A stretch of DNA of 23,705 nt from an uncultured Clostridia bacterium (GCA_947626175.1 CANQRE010000008.1:1-23705), one strand, 5' to 3'. Positions 13,160-21,520 are shown, counted from the first letter of the stretch. The notes: generated by a model not told the origin, from the letters alone. A program made the numbers and translations.

Positions 13160-16100
13160 TCACCTTTCCACCCTGCCTGAAATTGTTGCCAAAAGTTTCC
13201 ACTTTAAGGTTGGAATTGAATCGTTGATTATTCCCGTTGTCCAAAGCGACTGGTCAAAGCCTTCAATGGTTTCGTTGACAGGCAACTCAGGATTAAGCGA
13301 AATCACACGAACTCCTTGGCATAAATTTCCGTTCTTAAGAAGGTTGGTGATCGATTCCTCCATAGTTTTATAAGTGCTGTCAAGAAGCTTGTCCTGCGCC
13401 ACAACAACAAATGCGCAATCATTCATTGTCCAGTTTGAGGCCTCAGAGCGTTCGCGAGCAACAATCCCAAATTCAGGGGCAAAAATTCCGTCAGCATACA
13501 CTTCAACTTGGGTCAGGTTTAGCACAGCAGTTGAATCAACAAATCCAATAAGTCCGCCGGCGTAACTCGCAGTTGATGATGACGAATCACTTTGTGTGGC
13601 TTCCCCAATTTGTTTTAACTCAACATAAACGTTTGAAAGCTCAATTGTTGCATCCTTAAACACAATCTGAAACAAACCGCCAGCATATCGATCCCAAATG
13701 GTTTCTTGAAGATCTTTGCCATAAACATGCAAATCCAAAAGTTGCAAATTCCGCACTTTAACTGTTTCGCCCTGATTGATAACACCAAACAATCCGCCTT
13801 TGGCATTTAGGCCAATGATTGAATATCCATTCCCGTCAAATTCGCAGCCGCCAATGTTTTCAATTGCTGGAAAAACATCATGCCCTGTGCAAACAATGTT
13901 GTTGTCAAGCACAATTTTGGTGTTTTCAAAGCTATAACCCAAATTGGAGTATTGTGACAAAAGTTTAAGCCCGTCATACGACTTCACATGATAAGTTTTC
14001 CCTTCTCTGTAAATGTCAGGATTGTCATAATCATTTTCTTGCACAAAATCTTCAACGTCAACATACGGGTCATAATTAAGCGTCATCATTGGACGGAAGG
14101 CAATTTCTTTATTTTCATCTGGAGATGCATCAGTTATCTTGCCTGTATGATCTAAAACTGCAACAGTGTTAGAGCAAGTGCGGGTCCAAATTACTGTTGT
14201 GCCATTTCGAATGTATCCACCACTTGCAAGCGTTAAATCAGAAACAAATCTTCTGTCAACATTAAGCTGCAAAAAACTAGGAATTCTTTTGCTTGAATAT
14301 TGATCAAGAGATATTTTAACTTCAGTCACTGATGGAAGATAAATGTAACTACCATAAATATCATCATCAAAAGTAGGGTCATTAAAATCTGAGTTGTCAC
14401 TAATAAGCGTTTTATCGTGATCAAAAGCATATTCATAAAGGCCAGAAGCATCAATAAAAGAATTAGAACTTATTCTTCCATTAGCCCATTTATAAAGATC
14501 ACTATCTGGCCATTTGTTCGTTTCTGTTTCACTGAAAGGGCGGCCTGAAAGCAATGTTTGATCAGCAATCACTTTGATTTTGGTTGGACTTGTAAGCTCA
14601 AAAGGATTTGTGTCGTCAAAAATCCACCATTTGATTGGCTCGACCTTAAACCAACAATATTCAAAATTGGTATTACTGTCACCCGTTGAATACTCAGAGG
14701 GAACCCATGCAAAATTATAAACTCTTACATAGTCAGAGCCTTTATAAGCAAAGCATTCATAATCTTCTTCGTTAGTAATGCTGTTTTGATAAAGCGTGTA
14801 TACTGGATTACGCTCGGAAACTTTAAGAGACGAAGTTAAACCTTCTGAATACTTTTGATATTCTTGTTCAAGGATTTCATTTGTTTCATCCCCAACATAG
14901 GTTTGTGGATATGAACCAAGATAGGTGAAATAAAAATTGTATCCATCAATTACTTCAGTTCCCCAATGCAGCGCATGGCTTCCTGAAGGAGAATAAGAAA
15001 TTGTCATTGCCGGGCGGACAGTGATGTGATGGCCATCATAAGCATAATTATCACTTTCTGTACCATCACATTCAACAAAATATGCTTCACTATTATTTCT
15101 TGACGATTTATAAAAATTACGTAGCCAATAACCATACACTGTCAAATTTCTGTATGATGTTATAGTCTTAGCACCAATCATACCTCCAGTTGCCAAAGCA
15201 AAATCTGATGGGGATGCGGCTCTGGAAATATATTCATCTCCCATTGACGCTGACAAAAACAAATTTTCATGCACTTCACCATCTTCAGGTGAGTAAACTT
15301 CAAACATTTCATGCCATGAAAGCGGATATAAATAATCTTGAGTTGCCGGGTCATTGTCAATCATCTCCCCATCATTGTCATTCATGTTTGTTTGAAGAGA
15401 AATCAAATTTCCGGCATAATTTGCAAGCCCTGTTTCAGACAAAAAGCCCGAATTCATCCAACTGCGCATGGTTGAATTTTCCCATCCGTCTCCTTCATAA
15501 TTCATATCAAAGCCTACAACGCCAACCAGTGCTAGCTCGGAAATAACCCTGATAGGTTTTGATTGTGTCAACAAAAACGGATTTGTGCCATCAATGATAA
15601 ACCATTTGATTGGTTCAACCTTAAACCAAAGGACATCTTTATAATCGTTTTCAGGATAAAACGTATTGTCATACGGGTCGTCAGGATTGTAAAAAGGTGC
15701 CTTTTGATAAGTGAAAGGCTTACTTAAGCGTGCAAACTTTTCACCAGCGTAATAATATTCCTTAACTTCAACAGCTTCGGGATCTTTGGCAGCTGTATCT
15801 TCATAATAATCGTTTGGAGGAATAGAATAGCTTTTTCCTGTTGGAGTTACAACGCTATCATTTCCTAAATTTTTTTCCAACAATCCATTCAATTGATCGC
15901 CGACATAGGTTTGAGGATATTCACCAAGCGTTGTGTAATAAAAATCCCCGCCAGATGGAGTGGTTGTTTGTGTCCATTGAATATTTCCTCCTGTATTCGG
16001 ACAAAAATTGATTGTCATCATCGGACGGAAAGAACAAAAAGCTATCCATGGCTCGTCAATTTCTTGCATTGAATGTCCTGGGACAACCGCAAACACATAG

Positions 16101-17128
16101 TCATGAGAAATTGATCTTAGATAGGTTATAACGCTACAGACGGCGGTTGGGCGATAATGTGTATCTGCAAATTCGTTAAGCATCATGTCCGGGTAACAAT
16201 AATACATTGCAAAATCTGACGGTGAAGCACCCAGTTCATTAAGATGAGTGTAACAATCACTTTGATAGCCATACATCTGCATTTCGTTGTATGATGGAAG
16301 ATAAACATAGTCATTTGTTGGAACGCCGCTTTCATCGTCAACATTTGCGTCATAACCCTGATTTACAACGGTTTCTCTTTTTATCACTGAGCCCAAAAGT
16401 GATTCAAGCTCGGCTTCCTTGATGAAGTTTTGTTGAGTCCATTGGCGAATGTATGAATTTTCCCAGCCGCCTTTGCCTTGTTCATAATTGCGAGAGTCTA
16501 AATCATAACTTATCTGTGAAGCAAGTGCAATTTGTGAAATCACTTTTATGTCGGTTTGTTCGTTGTAAGCAAGCGGGTTTGTTTTGTCAAAAGCATACCA
16601 TTTGATTGGTTCAACTTTAAACCATATTGTGTCATCAGTTGGCTGCTCACCATTTAAAAATGGAAATCTGTCACAAAACATAGCTGGAATAGAAGTTGAA
16701 CGCCCTGACCTGGTTGATTCGTGAATACGAGCATATTTGCTTCCATTATACGAATATTCGTCAAAACTTAATTCGTCAGCTAAATAATGATTATAGCCAA
16801 TTGAAAAGGTTTTGCCTGTTGGCAAAAGTCGGCTGATAGTGGTTCGATCTTTTTGTTTTTCCCACTCGCTTTCAAGCTCCGCATTTAGCGGATTTCCAAC
16901 ATAGGTTTGAGGATATTCGCCAAGGTAAGTGTAATAATAATAGCTACCATCAATTTCTTCCTGATACCAAAAAACATTTGCGGCGTCATTTCGTGGCGGC
17001 TCAGCCAAACTTGTTGTTGGACTGAGAACGTTGTCCGCCTTCACTGCCGGCATTAAAACAAAAGTGGCTCCTAACATTAAAACCAGGGCCATGCAAACAG
17101 AACTAACTTTTGAAAAAGCTTTCTTCAT
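13160..17128 (-). CDS. Large secreted protein with three DUF6273-like modules and a GLUG-like C-terminal region
   Basis: 1322 residues. A signal peptide occupies residues 1-31 (KK, hydrophobic core 11-28, cleavage after VKA). Three modules follow, at about 55-395, 396-730 and 731-1020. Each opens with YLGEYPQTYVG or a variant, then WFKVEPIKW, a WENSxIRxW-like line and a closing FRPMMTI/L line. This pattern resembles DUF6273, a domain of unknown function common in surface proteins of gut Firmicutes. Residues about 1030-1240 hold GGLFGVI, AGGLFQIV and AGGLIGFV, which resemble GLUG repeats of beta-helical surface proteins. No LPXTG or other anchor is seen, so it is probably released or held non-covalently. 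The ATG at 17128 starts a proper signal peptide; the 12 upstream codons are rejected. No Shine-Dalgarno is present, and TATACT lies 7 nt upstream. Function unknown. Confidence 0.85.
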   Translation of the reverse strand: MKKAFSKVSSVCMALVLMLGATFVLMPAVKADNVLSPTTSLAEPPRNDAANVFWYQEEIDGSYYYYTYLGEYPQTYVGNPLNAELESEWEKQKDRTTISRLLPTGKTFSIGYNHYLADELSFDEYSYNGSKYARIHESTRSGRSTSIPAMFCDRFPFLNGEQPTDDTIWFKVEPIKWYAFDKTNPLAYNEQTDIKVISQIALASQISYDLDSRNYEQGKGGWENSYIRQWTQQNFIKEAELESLLGSVIKRETVVNQGYDANVDDESGVPTNDYVYLPSYNEMQMYGYQSDCYTHLNELGASPSDFAMYYCYPDMMLNEFADTHYRPTAVCSVITYLRSISHDYVFAVVPGHSMQEIDEPWIAFCSFRPMMTINFCPNTGGNIQWTQTTTPSGGDFYYTTLGEYPQTYVGDQLNGLLEKNLGNDSVVTPTGKSYSIPPNDYYEDTAAKDPEAVEVKEYYYAGEKFARLSKPFTYQKAPFYNPDDPYDNTFYPENDYKDVLWFKVEPIKWFIIDGTNPFLLTQSKPIRVISELALVGVVGFDMNYEGDGWENSTMRSWMNSGFLSETGLANYAGNLISLQTNMNDNDGEMIDNDPATQDYLYPLSWHEMFEVYSPEDGEVHENLFLSASMGDEYISRAASPSDFALATGGMIGAKTITSYRNLTVYGYWLRNFYKSSRNNSEAYFVECDGTESDNYAYDGHHITVRPAMTISYSPSGSHALHWGTEVIDGYNFYFTYLGSYPQTYVGDETNEILEQEYQKYSEGLTSSLKVSERNPVYTLYQNSITNEEDYECFAYKGSDYVRVYNFAWVPSEYSTGDSNTNFEYCWFKVEPIKWWIFDDTNPFELTSPTKIKVIADQTLLSGRPFSETETNKWPDSDLYKWANGRISSNSFIDASGLYEYAFDHDKTLISDNSDFNDPTFDDDIYGSYIYLPSVTEVKISLDQYSSKRIPSFLQLNVDRRFVSDLTLASGGYIRNGTTVIWTRTCSNTVAVLDHTGKITDASPDENKEIAFRPMMTLNYDPYVDVEDFVQENDYDNPDIYREGKTYHVKSYDGLKLLSQYSNLGYSFENTKIVLDNNIVCTGHDVFPAIENIGGCEFDGNGYSIIGLNAKGGLFGVINQGETVKVRNLQLLDLHVYGKDLQETIWDRYAGGLFQIVFKDATIELSNVYVELKQIGEATQSDSSSSTASYAGGLIGFVDSTAVLNLTQVEVYADGIFAPEFGIVARERSEASNWTMNDCAFVVVAQDKLLDSTYKTMEESITNLLKNGNLCQGVRVISLNPELPVNETIEGFDQSLWTTGIINDSIPTLKWKLLATISGRVER

Positions 17129-17135
17129 AGAAGTT

Positions 17136-17164
17136 AGTATAAGTTTTTTTCGAAAATTTAGCAA
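17136..17164 (-). promoter_or_regulatory. Promoter of the large secreted-protein gene
   Basis: Minus-strand TTGCTA (17159-17164), 17-bp spacer, TATACT (17136-17141). The -10 box ends 7 nt before the ATG at 17128, so transcription would start at or beside the start codon. Confidence 0.5.
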
Positions 17165-17211
17165 ATAAAATCGATTGTTTTGTCGAAAATTTTTTATTTT
17201 GTTGTTTTGTG

Positions 17212-17259
17212 GACAATTGTCACAAATGCTGTAAGGTTCACCCCCCCCCTGCGTGACAA
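17212..17259. promoter_or_regulatory. Palindrome, inverted repeat and nine-C run upstream of the secreted-protein gene
   Basis: GACAATTGTC (17212-17221) is a perfect 10-bp palindrome. TTGTCAC (17217-17223) is repeated inverted as GTGACAA (17253-17259), and the 29 bp between contain nine consecutive C (17241-17249). The rest of the 17129-17365 gap is AT-rich with nothing else I can identify. A regulatory role is inferred from position, about 110 bp before the gene. Confidence 0.4.
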
Positions 17260-17365
17260 GTTGTTACTGTTTTGTTTACGCATTTTTTGTTCTCCTTGCA
17301 GCGAATAACTTTGATTTTAGTATAAACAAAACATCGGCGTTTTCAAAACATTTTGATGCTTTTTG

Positions 17366-17396
17366 TCAAAAAAAAGCTGCCAAAAGGCAGTTTTTT
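17366..17396 (-). terminator. Terminator after the small membrane protein gene
   Basis: Arms CTGCC and GGCAG (17377-17381 with 17386-17390), loop TTTT, preceded by A6 and followed by CTTTTTTT on the minus strand. It starts just after the stop codon at 17398. Confidence 0.78.
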
Positions 17397-17397
17397 C

Positions 17398-17574
17398 CTA
17401 TTTTTTTGCTTTTTTTTGTGCTTGTTTTGCCTTGCTGGTCAAGGACTCAACTTCTTTCATAACCGCTTTTTCGCCCTTTTTGATCGCATCTTGGCAAGGC
17501 TGGCAATATTTGTATAAAAGCGCTCCTGCAACCAGTCCCATTCCAAATCCAAGCAACATAACTGTTTCTTTCAT
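17398..17574 (-). CDS. Small membrane protein, 58 residues
   Basis: 58 residues: one membrane helix (about 4-21, rich in Gly, Leu and Val), then YKYCQPCQDA with a C24-x2-C27 pair, then a Lys-rich helical tail ending QAQKKAKK. The gene is supported by GGGAGGGG 2-6 nt before the ATG at 17574 and by a terminator directly after the stop. The layout resembles YtxH-like small proteins, with a Gly-rich N-terminal helix and charged tail, but similarity is too weak to name a family. It lies between the terminator of iscU and the upstream region of the secreted-protein gene, apparently as a single-gene unit. No good promoter was found in the 53 bp before it, so read-through from nifS-iscU is possible. 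Function unknown. Confidence 0.7.
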   Translation of the reverse strand: MKETVMLLGFGMGLVAGALLYKYCQPCQDAIKKGEKAVMKEVESLTSKAKQAQKKAKK

Positions 17575-17616
17575 CTTCCCCTCCCAAAATTAGGATGGGC
17601 AATTTGTGAAAAAATA

Positions 17617-17645
17617 TGTAAAATAAATCGGGCTGAAATGCCCGA
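17617..17645 (-). terminator. Terminator after iscU
   Basis: Arms TCGGGC and GCCCGA (17628-17633 with 17640-17645), loop ATTTCA, followed on the minus strand by TTTATTTT. Confidence 0.75.
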
Positions 17646-17647
17646 AC

Positions 17648-18034
17648 TTATTTTGCTTTGTTTTCTTTTTCCATTCGTTTGTTGTAATCCTCAACCGCTG
17701 CCTTGATTGCCTCTTCAGCAAGCACTGAGCAATGGATTTTGTGTGGTGGAAGATCACCAAGAATTTCAAACACTTGTTTGTTTGTCACTTTGAGTGCATC
17801 TTCAACCTTCATGCCTTTGATAAGATCACAGGCAACATCAGTTGACGCAATTGCCGCACAGCAACCAAATGTTTTGAACTTTGCATCCTTGATGATTCCG
17901 TCTTCAATGAGAAGATATATTTTCATAATGTCGCCGCATGCTGCATTGCCAACTTTTCCAATTCCATTTGCACCCTTCATGCCACCAGCATTTTTTGGAT
18001 TTTCAAAGATAGAAAGAACTTTTTTGTTATACAT
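17648..18034 (-). CDS. iscU: Fe-S cluster assembly scaffold IscU/NifU N-terminal type
   Basis: 128 residues. It is a scaffold on which an Fe-S cluster is built from iron and the persulfide sulfur of NifS before transfer to apoproteins. All key residues are visible: C33-G-D35, C58 in FGCCAAIAS, and C102 in IHCSVLAEEA, matching the three cluster ligands and the Asp of the family. It is single-domain, without the ferredoxin or Nfu parts of full NifU. The 20-residue insertion of SufU-type proteins is not seen, so IscU type is more likely. The C-terminus is a Lys/Glu-rich helix. GGGGAGGAG lies 6 nt before the ATG at 18034. The gene follows nifS with 2 bp between, in the same transcript. Confidence 0.92.
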   Translation of the reverse strand: MYNKKVLSIFENPKNAGGMKGANGIGKVGNAACGDIMKIYLLIEDGIIKDAKFKTFGCCAAIASTDVACDLIKGMKVEDALKVTNKQVFEILGDLPPHKIHCSVLAEEAIKAAVEDYNKRMEKENKAK

Positions 18035-18036
18035 TT

Positions 18037-19212
18037 TTATCTCCTCCCCGCTTTTGTTATTGGTGAAATTGCCCTAAGTTTTTTCACTGCCCTTGTGAGC
18101 ACTTCAACCGCATAGTCAACATCTGCTTTTGAAATGTTTTTGCCAAAGGAAAATCTGATTGTGCCCTGTGCGATTTCATCTTCAATTCCCATCGCTCTCA
18201 AAACGTGAGATGGCTGGAGCGAATTGGATGTGCAAGCTGACGATGTTGAAACCGCAACGCCTTCAAGGTCAAGCAGCATCAAAATGCTTTCGCCTTCAAC
18301 CATTTCAAATGAAATGCTAACCGTTCCTTGAATTTTTTGATGTGGATGGCCGTTCACATGAATGTATTCAATGTTTTCCTTGACTTTTGAAAGAAAATAT
18401 TCACGGATTGAACGAAGTTTTTGTTGATTTACAACCAAGTCCCTCACTGCAATTTCTGCAGCCTTTCCAAAACCTGCAATTGCCGGAACATTGAGCGTTC
18501 CGCCGCGCTTTCCACGCTCTTGATTTCCGCCGCTAATAAGGCTTTCAATCCTTACTCCATTTCGAACATAAAGTGCTCCTGCACCCTTTGGCCCATAAAT
18601 TTTGTGAGCCGACATGCTCATTGCATCGATTTCCATGTCCTGAACGTCAAGTTTGACAGCTCCGAGTGCTTGAACTGCGTCTGTGTGGAAAATAATTCCA
18701 TGCTCATGTGCCGTTTTTGCAATTGTTTTTATATTTTGAATTGTGCCAACTTCGTTGTTTACCGCCATGATTGAAATAAGCGTTGTGTCCTTACGAATTG
18801 CATGCATAAGTTCTGCAATGCTCACAAGGCCATATTTGTCAACTGGCAAATATGTCACTTCAAAGCCTTCTCTTTCAAGTGCATGGCACGCTTCAAGCAC
18901 TGCTTGATGCTCTATTTTTGAAGTGATGATGTGCTTGCCTTTGTTTGCATAAGCATGTGCAATGCCTTTGATTGCCCAGTTGTCAGCTTCAGAGCCGCCA
19001 GCAGTGAAATATATTTCATTTGAATTTTTTGCGTTGATGGCTGTTGCCACTCTGTCCCTTGCCCTGTCCACAATGGCTGCTGCTTCACGCCCAAAGCTGT
19101 GGATTGAACTTGGGTTGCCATACAAAACGTTGAAGCATGGAAGCATTTCATTGAGAACTTCGGTTGAAACATGTGTTGTTGCCGCATTATCTAAATAAAC
19201 TCTTCTTGTCAC
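18037..19212 (-). CDS. nifS: Cysteine desulfurase NifS/IscS
   Basis: 391 residues, a PLP-dependent fold-type I enzyme. It removes sulfur from L-cysteine, giving alanine and an enzyme persulfide for Fe-S clusters and for tRNA thiolation. Visible residues are H102 in SKIEHQAV, the PLP lysine K204 in SAHKIYGPKG, and the catalytic C327 in STSSACTSNSLQPSHVLRAMG. The length and position of this Cys loop indicate group I (IscS/NifS). The start is GTG at 19212, with AAGGAG 8 nt before it. A strong promoter lies upstream. There is no iscR regulator in front and no mnmA behind, both common neighbours in clostridia. The scaffold iscU follows after 2 bp. Confidence 0.95.
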   Translation of the reverse strand: MTRRVYLDNAATTHVSTEVLNEMLPCFNVLYGNPSSIHSFGREAAAIVDRARDRVATAINAKNSNEIYFTAGGSEADNWAIKGIAHAYANKGKHIITSKIEHQAVLEACHALEREGFEVTYLPVDKYGLVSIAELMHAIRKDTTLISIMAVNNEVGTIQNIKTIAKTAHEHGIIFHTDAVQALGAVKLDVQDMEIDAMSMSAHKIYGPKGAGALYVRNGVRIESLISGGNQERGKRGGTLNVPAIAGFGKAAEIAVRDLVVNQQKLRSIREYFLSKVKENIEYIHVNGHPHQKIQGTVSISFEMVEGESILMLLDLEGVAVSTSSACTSNSLQPSHVLRAMGIEDEIAQGTIRFSFGKNISKADVDYAVEVLTRAVKKLRAISPITKAGRR

Positions 19213-19236
19213 AATACTTTCTCCTTTTACAACATA

Positions 19237-19265
19237 ATTTTATCACTTTGTTTTTTTCAAGTCAA
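19237..19265 (-). promoter_or_regulatory. Promoter of nifS-iscU
   Basis: Minus-strand TTGACT (19260-19265), 17-bp spacer, TAAAAT (19237-19242), about 25 nt before the GTG start. No obvious IscR-like operator was recognised around it. The rest of the gap to the trxA terminator (19266-19336) is AT-rich with no other signal. Confidence 0.8.
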
Positions 19266-19336
19266 TACAAAAATTTAATTTTTTAACCTTTTGAAGCCAT
19301 TTTTTTGATATATTTTTAATTTTTGCCACAAATTTT

Positions 19337-19362
19337 ATAAAAAAACGGGCTGGTGCCCGTTT
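19337..19362 (-). terminator. Terminator after trxA
   Basis: Arms AAACGGGC and GCCCGTTT (19343-19350 with 19355-19362), loop ACCA, then a T-run on the minus strand. The trxA stop codon touches the stem. It ends the topA-trmFO-hslVU-trxA operon. Confidence 0.88.
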
Positions 19363-19666
19363 ATTCAAAAGATTTGACAAGGTCAACAAGATCGTCTTTT
19401 TGCATAAGTCCAACATGCTTTTCTTGCATTTGGCCATCCTTCATGATCACAATTGTTGGAATTGACATAATGCCAAATTTGCGTGCAAGTTTTTCATCCT
19501 TGTCAACGTCTATTTTGATGATGTGAAAATCTGGATTTTCCTCCTGAACTTCTTCCATGATTATGCTCATCATTTTACATGGACCACACCAAGTTGCAAA
19601 AAAGTCAACAATTGTGACACCTTTTTCAACTTCTTTTTCAAAGTCCTTTCCGCTGATTTCTTTCAT
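19361..19666 (-). CDS. trxA: Thioredoxin
   Basis: 101 residues. It is a cytosolic disulfide reductase that reduces protein disulfides using electrons from thioredoxin reductase. The active site is W26-C27-G-P-C30 and the cis-proline is P70 in SIPT; D21 is the buried family Asp. The open frame runs to 19738, but the true start is the ATG at 19666: AAGGAGGGG is 4 nt before it, and the longer form would overlap the hslU C-terminus with a basic tail that thioredoxins do not have. It follows hslU by 10 bp and closes the operon. A thioredoxin gene behind hslVU is not the standard arrangement, where codY or a chemotaxis cluster often follows. Confidence 0.95.
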   Translation of the reverse strand: MKEISGKDFEKEVEKGVTIVDFFATWCGPCKMMSIIMEEVQEENPDFHIIKIDVDKDEKLARKFGIMSIPTIVIMKDGQMQEKHVGLMQKDDLVDLVKSFE

Positions 19667-19676
19667 TTTCCCCTCC

Positions 19677-20969
19677 TTATAAAACATACTTCTTAAGGTC
19701 AAATTTCTTTTTTGTTTCCTTGAACGCGTTTTGAACATACGTTTTGTCGATTGTCACGTCAAGCATTGGATGACTGCCGCTGGCGTTAAATGAAATATCT
19801 TCCAAAAGTAGTTCCATGATTGTGTGAAGTCGCCTTGCACCAATATTTTCGCTTGTTTCGTTTTCAACAGCCGCCATTGCAGCAATTTCATCAAGTGCGT
19901 CATCGGTGAAATTAAGATTTATGTTGTCCACTTTGAGAAGTGAGGCATATTGAAGCGTGATGGCATTTTTTGGCTTCGTCAAAATGTTTTTAAAGTCCTT
20001 TTCCGTCAAACTGTCAAGGTCAACGCGAATTGGAAATCTGCCTTGAAGCTCGGGAATCATGTCTTCAATTTTTGAAACATGGAACGCACCCGAAGCAATA
20101 AACAAAATGAAATCTGTTTTCACATTTCCATATTTTGTTGCAACAGTGCAGCCTTCAACGATTGGAAGAATATCCCTTTGCACGCCTTCGCGTGAAACAT
20201 CTTGCGAATTATTGTTTGTCACACCAATAATTTTGTCGATTTCATCAATAAAGATGATTCCTTCTTCTTCCGCCCTTCTGATTGCTTCGCTGTTCACATT
20301 GTCAAGGTCGATGAGTTTTTCGCTTTCATCTGCAAGAAGAGCTTCCCTTGCATTTTTAACTGGCATACGCTTTGTTTTTTTGTGCTGAGGCAAAATGCCT
20401 TCAAACATTGAGCCAAGCGAAATTTCTGGCCCGCCAAGCGAAACAATTGGTTTTGGAGCTTCTTTCACAGCAACGTCAACAAGTTCATCTTCAAGTTTTC
20501 CGCTTTCAAGGTCAAGTTTGATTTGCTCTTTATCCTGCGGAAGAGTGCTATCTTTTCTTGCAGCTGCAATTGCTTCAATAAGCTTGCTGTTTACGATTGG
20601 AAGCACTTTGCTTTCAACCTCATGCTGTTTTTCGTCTTTGACCATGCGAACAGAAACTTCAACAAGGTCTCTGACCATGCTTTCAACATCACGGCCAACA
20701 TAGCCAACTTCGGTGTATTTTGTTGCTTCGATTTTGATAAACGGCGCTTTGACAAGTTTGGCAAGCCTGCGAGCGATTTCGGTTTTTCCAACTCCTGTTG
20801 GACCGCGCATAATAATGTTTTTTGGAGTTATTTCATCCCTTATTTCCTTTGGCAATTTGCTGCGGCGATATCTGTTTCTAAGTGCAACAGCAACTGCACG
20901 TTTTGCCTTGTCCTGCCCAATGATATATTTGTCAAGTTCTGCCACGATTTGTTTTGGTGAAAGTTCCAT
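19677..20969 (-). CDS. hslU: HslU, ATPase subunit of the HslUV protease
   Basis: 430 residues, an AAA+ unfoldase. It forms a hexamer that unfolds proteins and feeds them to HslV. Visible are Walker A GPTGVGKT (56-63), the pore loop GYVGRD (89-94), Walker B IIFIDEID (238-245), sensor and arginine-finger regions (ELQGRFPIRV), and the C-terminal domain ending DLKKYVL, the tail that inserts into HslV to activate it. The I-domain (about 105-230) is present but compact and somewhat diverged; total length is slightly below the usual 440-465. GGGGGAG lies 5 nt before the ATG at 20969. It follows hslV by 14 bp. Confidence 0.96.
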   Translation of the reverse strand: MELSPKQIVAELDKYIIGQDKAKRAVAVALRNRYRRSKLPKEIRDEITPKNIIMRGPTGVGKTEIARRLAKLVKAPFIKIEATKYTEVGYVGRDVESMVRDLVEVSVRMVKDEKQHEVESKVLPIVNSKLIEAIAAARKDSTLPQDKEQIKLDLESGKLEDELVDVAVKEAPKPIVSLGGPEISLGSMFEGILPQHKKTKRMPVKNAREALLADESEKLIDLDNVNSEAIRRAEEEGIIFIDEIDKIIGVTNNNSQDVSREGVQRDILPIVEGCTVATKYGNVKTDFILFIASGAFHVSKIEDMIPELQGRFPIRVDLDSLTEKDFKNILTKPKNAITLQYASLLKVDNINLNFTDDALDEIAAMAAVENETSENIGARRLHTIMELLLEDISFNASGSHPMLDVTIDKTYVQNAFKETKKKFDLKKYVL

Positions 20970-20983
20970 TTTTGCTCCCCCTT

Positions 20984-21520
20984 TTACACTTCTTCAACAA
21001 CAATGCTGTCGTTTGTGAACACGCAGATTTCACTTGCAATCTTAAGCGATCTGAAAGCGATTTCACGAGCGCTAAGATTTGTGTTTTCCTTCAACGCTTT
21101 TGCCGCCGCCAAGGCATAATTTCCGCCTGAGCCAATTGCGCAAACGTCATCTTGCGGCTCAATCACATCGCCAGTTCCATCAATCATGAGAAGTGTTTCT
21201 TTGTCAGCCACAATCATAAGTGCGTCCAATTTGCGAGCAACTGCATCTTCACGCCATTGCTGAGCAAGAGCAACTGCGCTGCGCATAAGATTGCCAGAAT
21301 ATTTGTTGAGCATTTCTTCAAATCTTTCATTAAGCGAAAATGCGTCAGCAACGCTTCCGGCAAAACCAACCACAACTTTGTCATTGAAAATTCTTCTAAC
21401 TTTTTTTGCGTTGGATTTGAAAATCACCGAATTTGACATTGTGACTTGTCCATCACCAGCGATTGCAATTTTACCATCTTTTTTTACTGCACAAATTGTT
21501 GTGCCACGAAATTCTTGCAT
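20984..21520 (-). CDS. hslV: HslV, peptidase subunit of the HslUV protease
   Basis: A 178-residue proteasome-like Ntn hydrolase. After removal of a short propeptide (MQEFRG), the N-terminal Thr of TTICAV should be the nucleophile. The family line follows: IAGDGQVTMSN, then FAGSVADAF and GSGGNYALAAA. This is a Thr-type HslV and not the Ser-type ClpQ of Bacillus subtilis. Two ATGs stand in tandem at 21523 and 21520; the second is 7 nt from AAAGGAG and is used here. The first 50 nt overlap the 3' end of trmFO in another frame. A promoter-like TGATATAAT lies about 60 bp upstream, inside trmFO, which could allow expression apart from topA-trmFO. Confidence 0.95.
   Translation of the reverse strand: MQEFRGTTICAVKKDGKIAIAGDGQVTMSNSVIFKSNAKKVRRIFNDKVVVGFAGSVADAFSLNERFEEMLNKYSGNLMRSAVALAQQWREDAVARKLDALMIVADKETLLMIDGTGDVIEPQDDVCAIGSGGNYALAAAKALKENTNLSAREIAFRSLKIASEICVFTNDSIVVEEV

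Noticed and set aside
12990..13373. Plus-strand open frame of 127 codons
   Set aside because: It starts inside the SRP RNA, crosses its terminator and runs antisense to the secreted-protein gene.
17253..17593. Two plus-strand open frames after the nine-C run
   Set aside because: No ribosome sites and Phe/Ser-rich antisense content; they overlap the small minus-strand gene that has proper signals.
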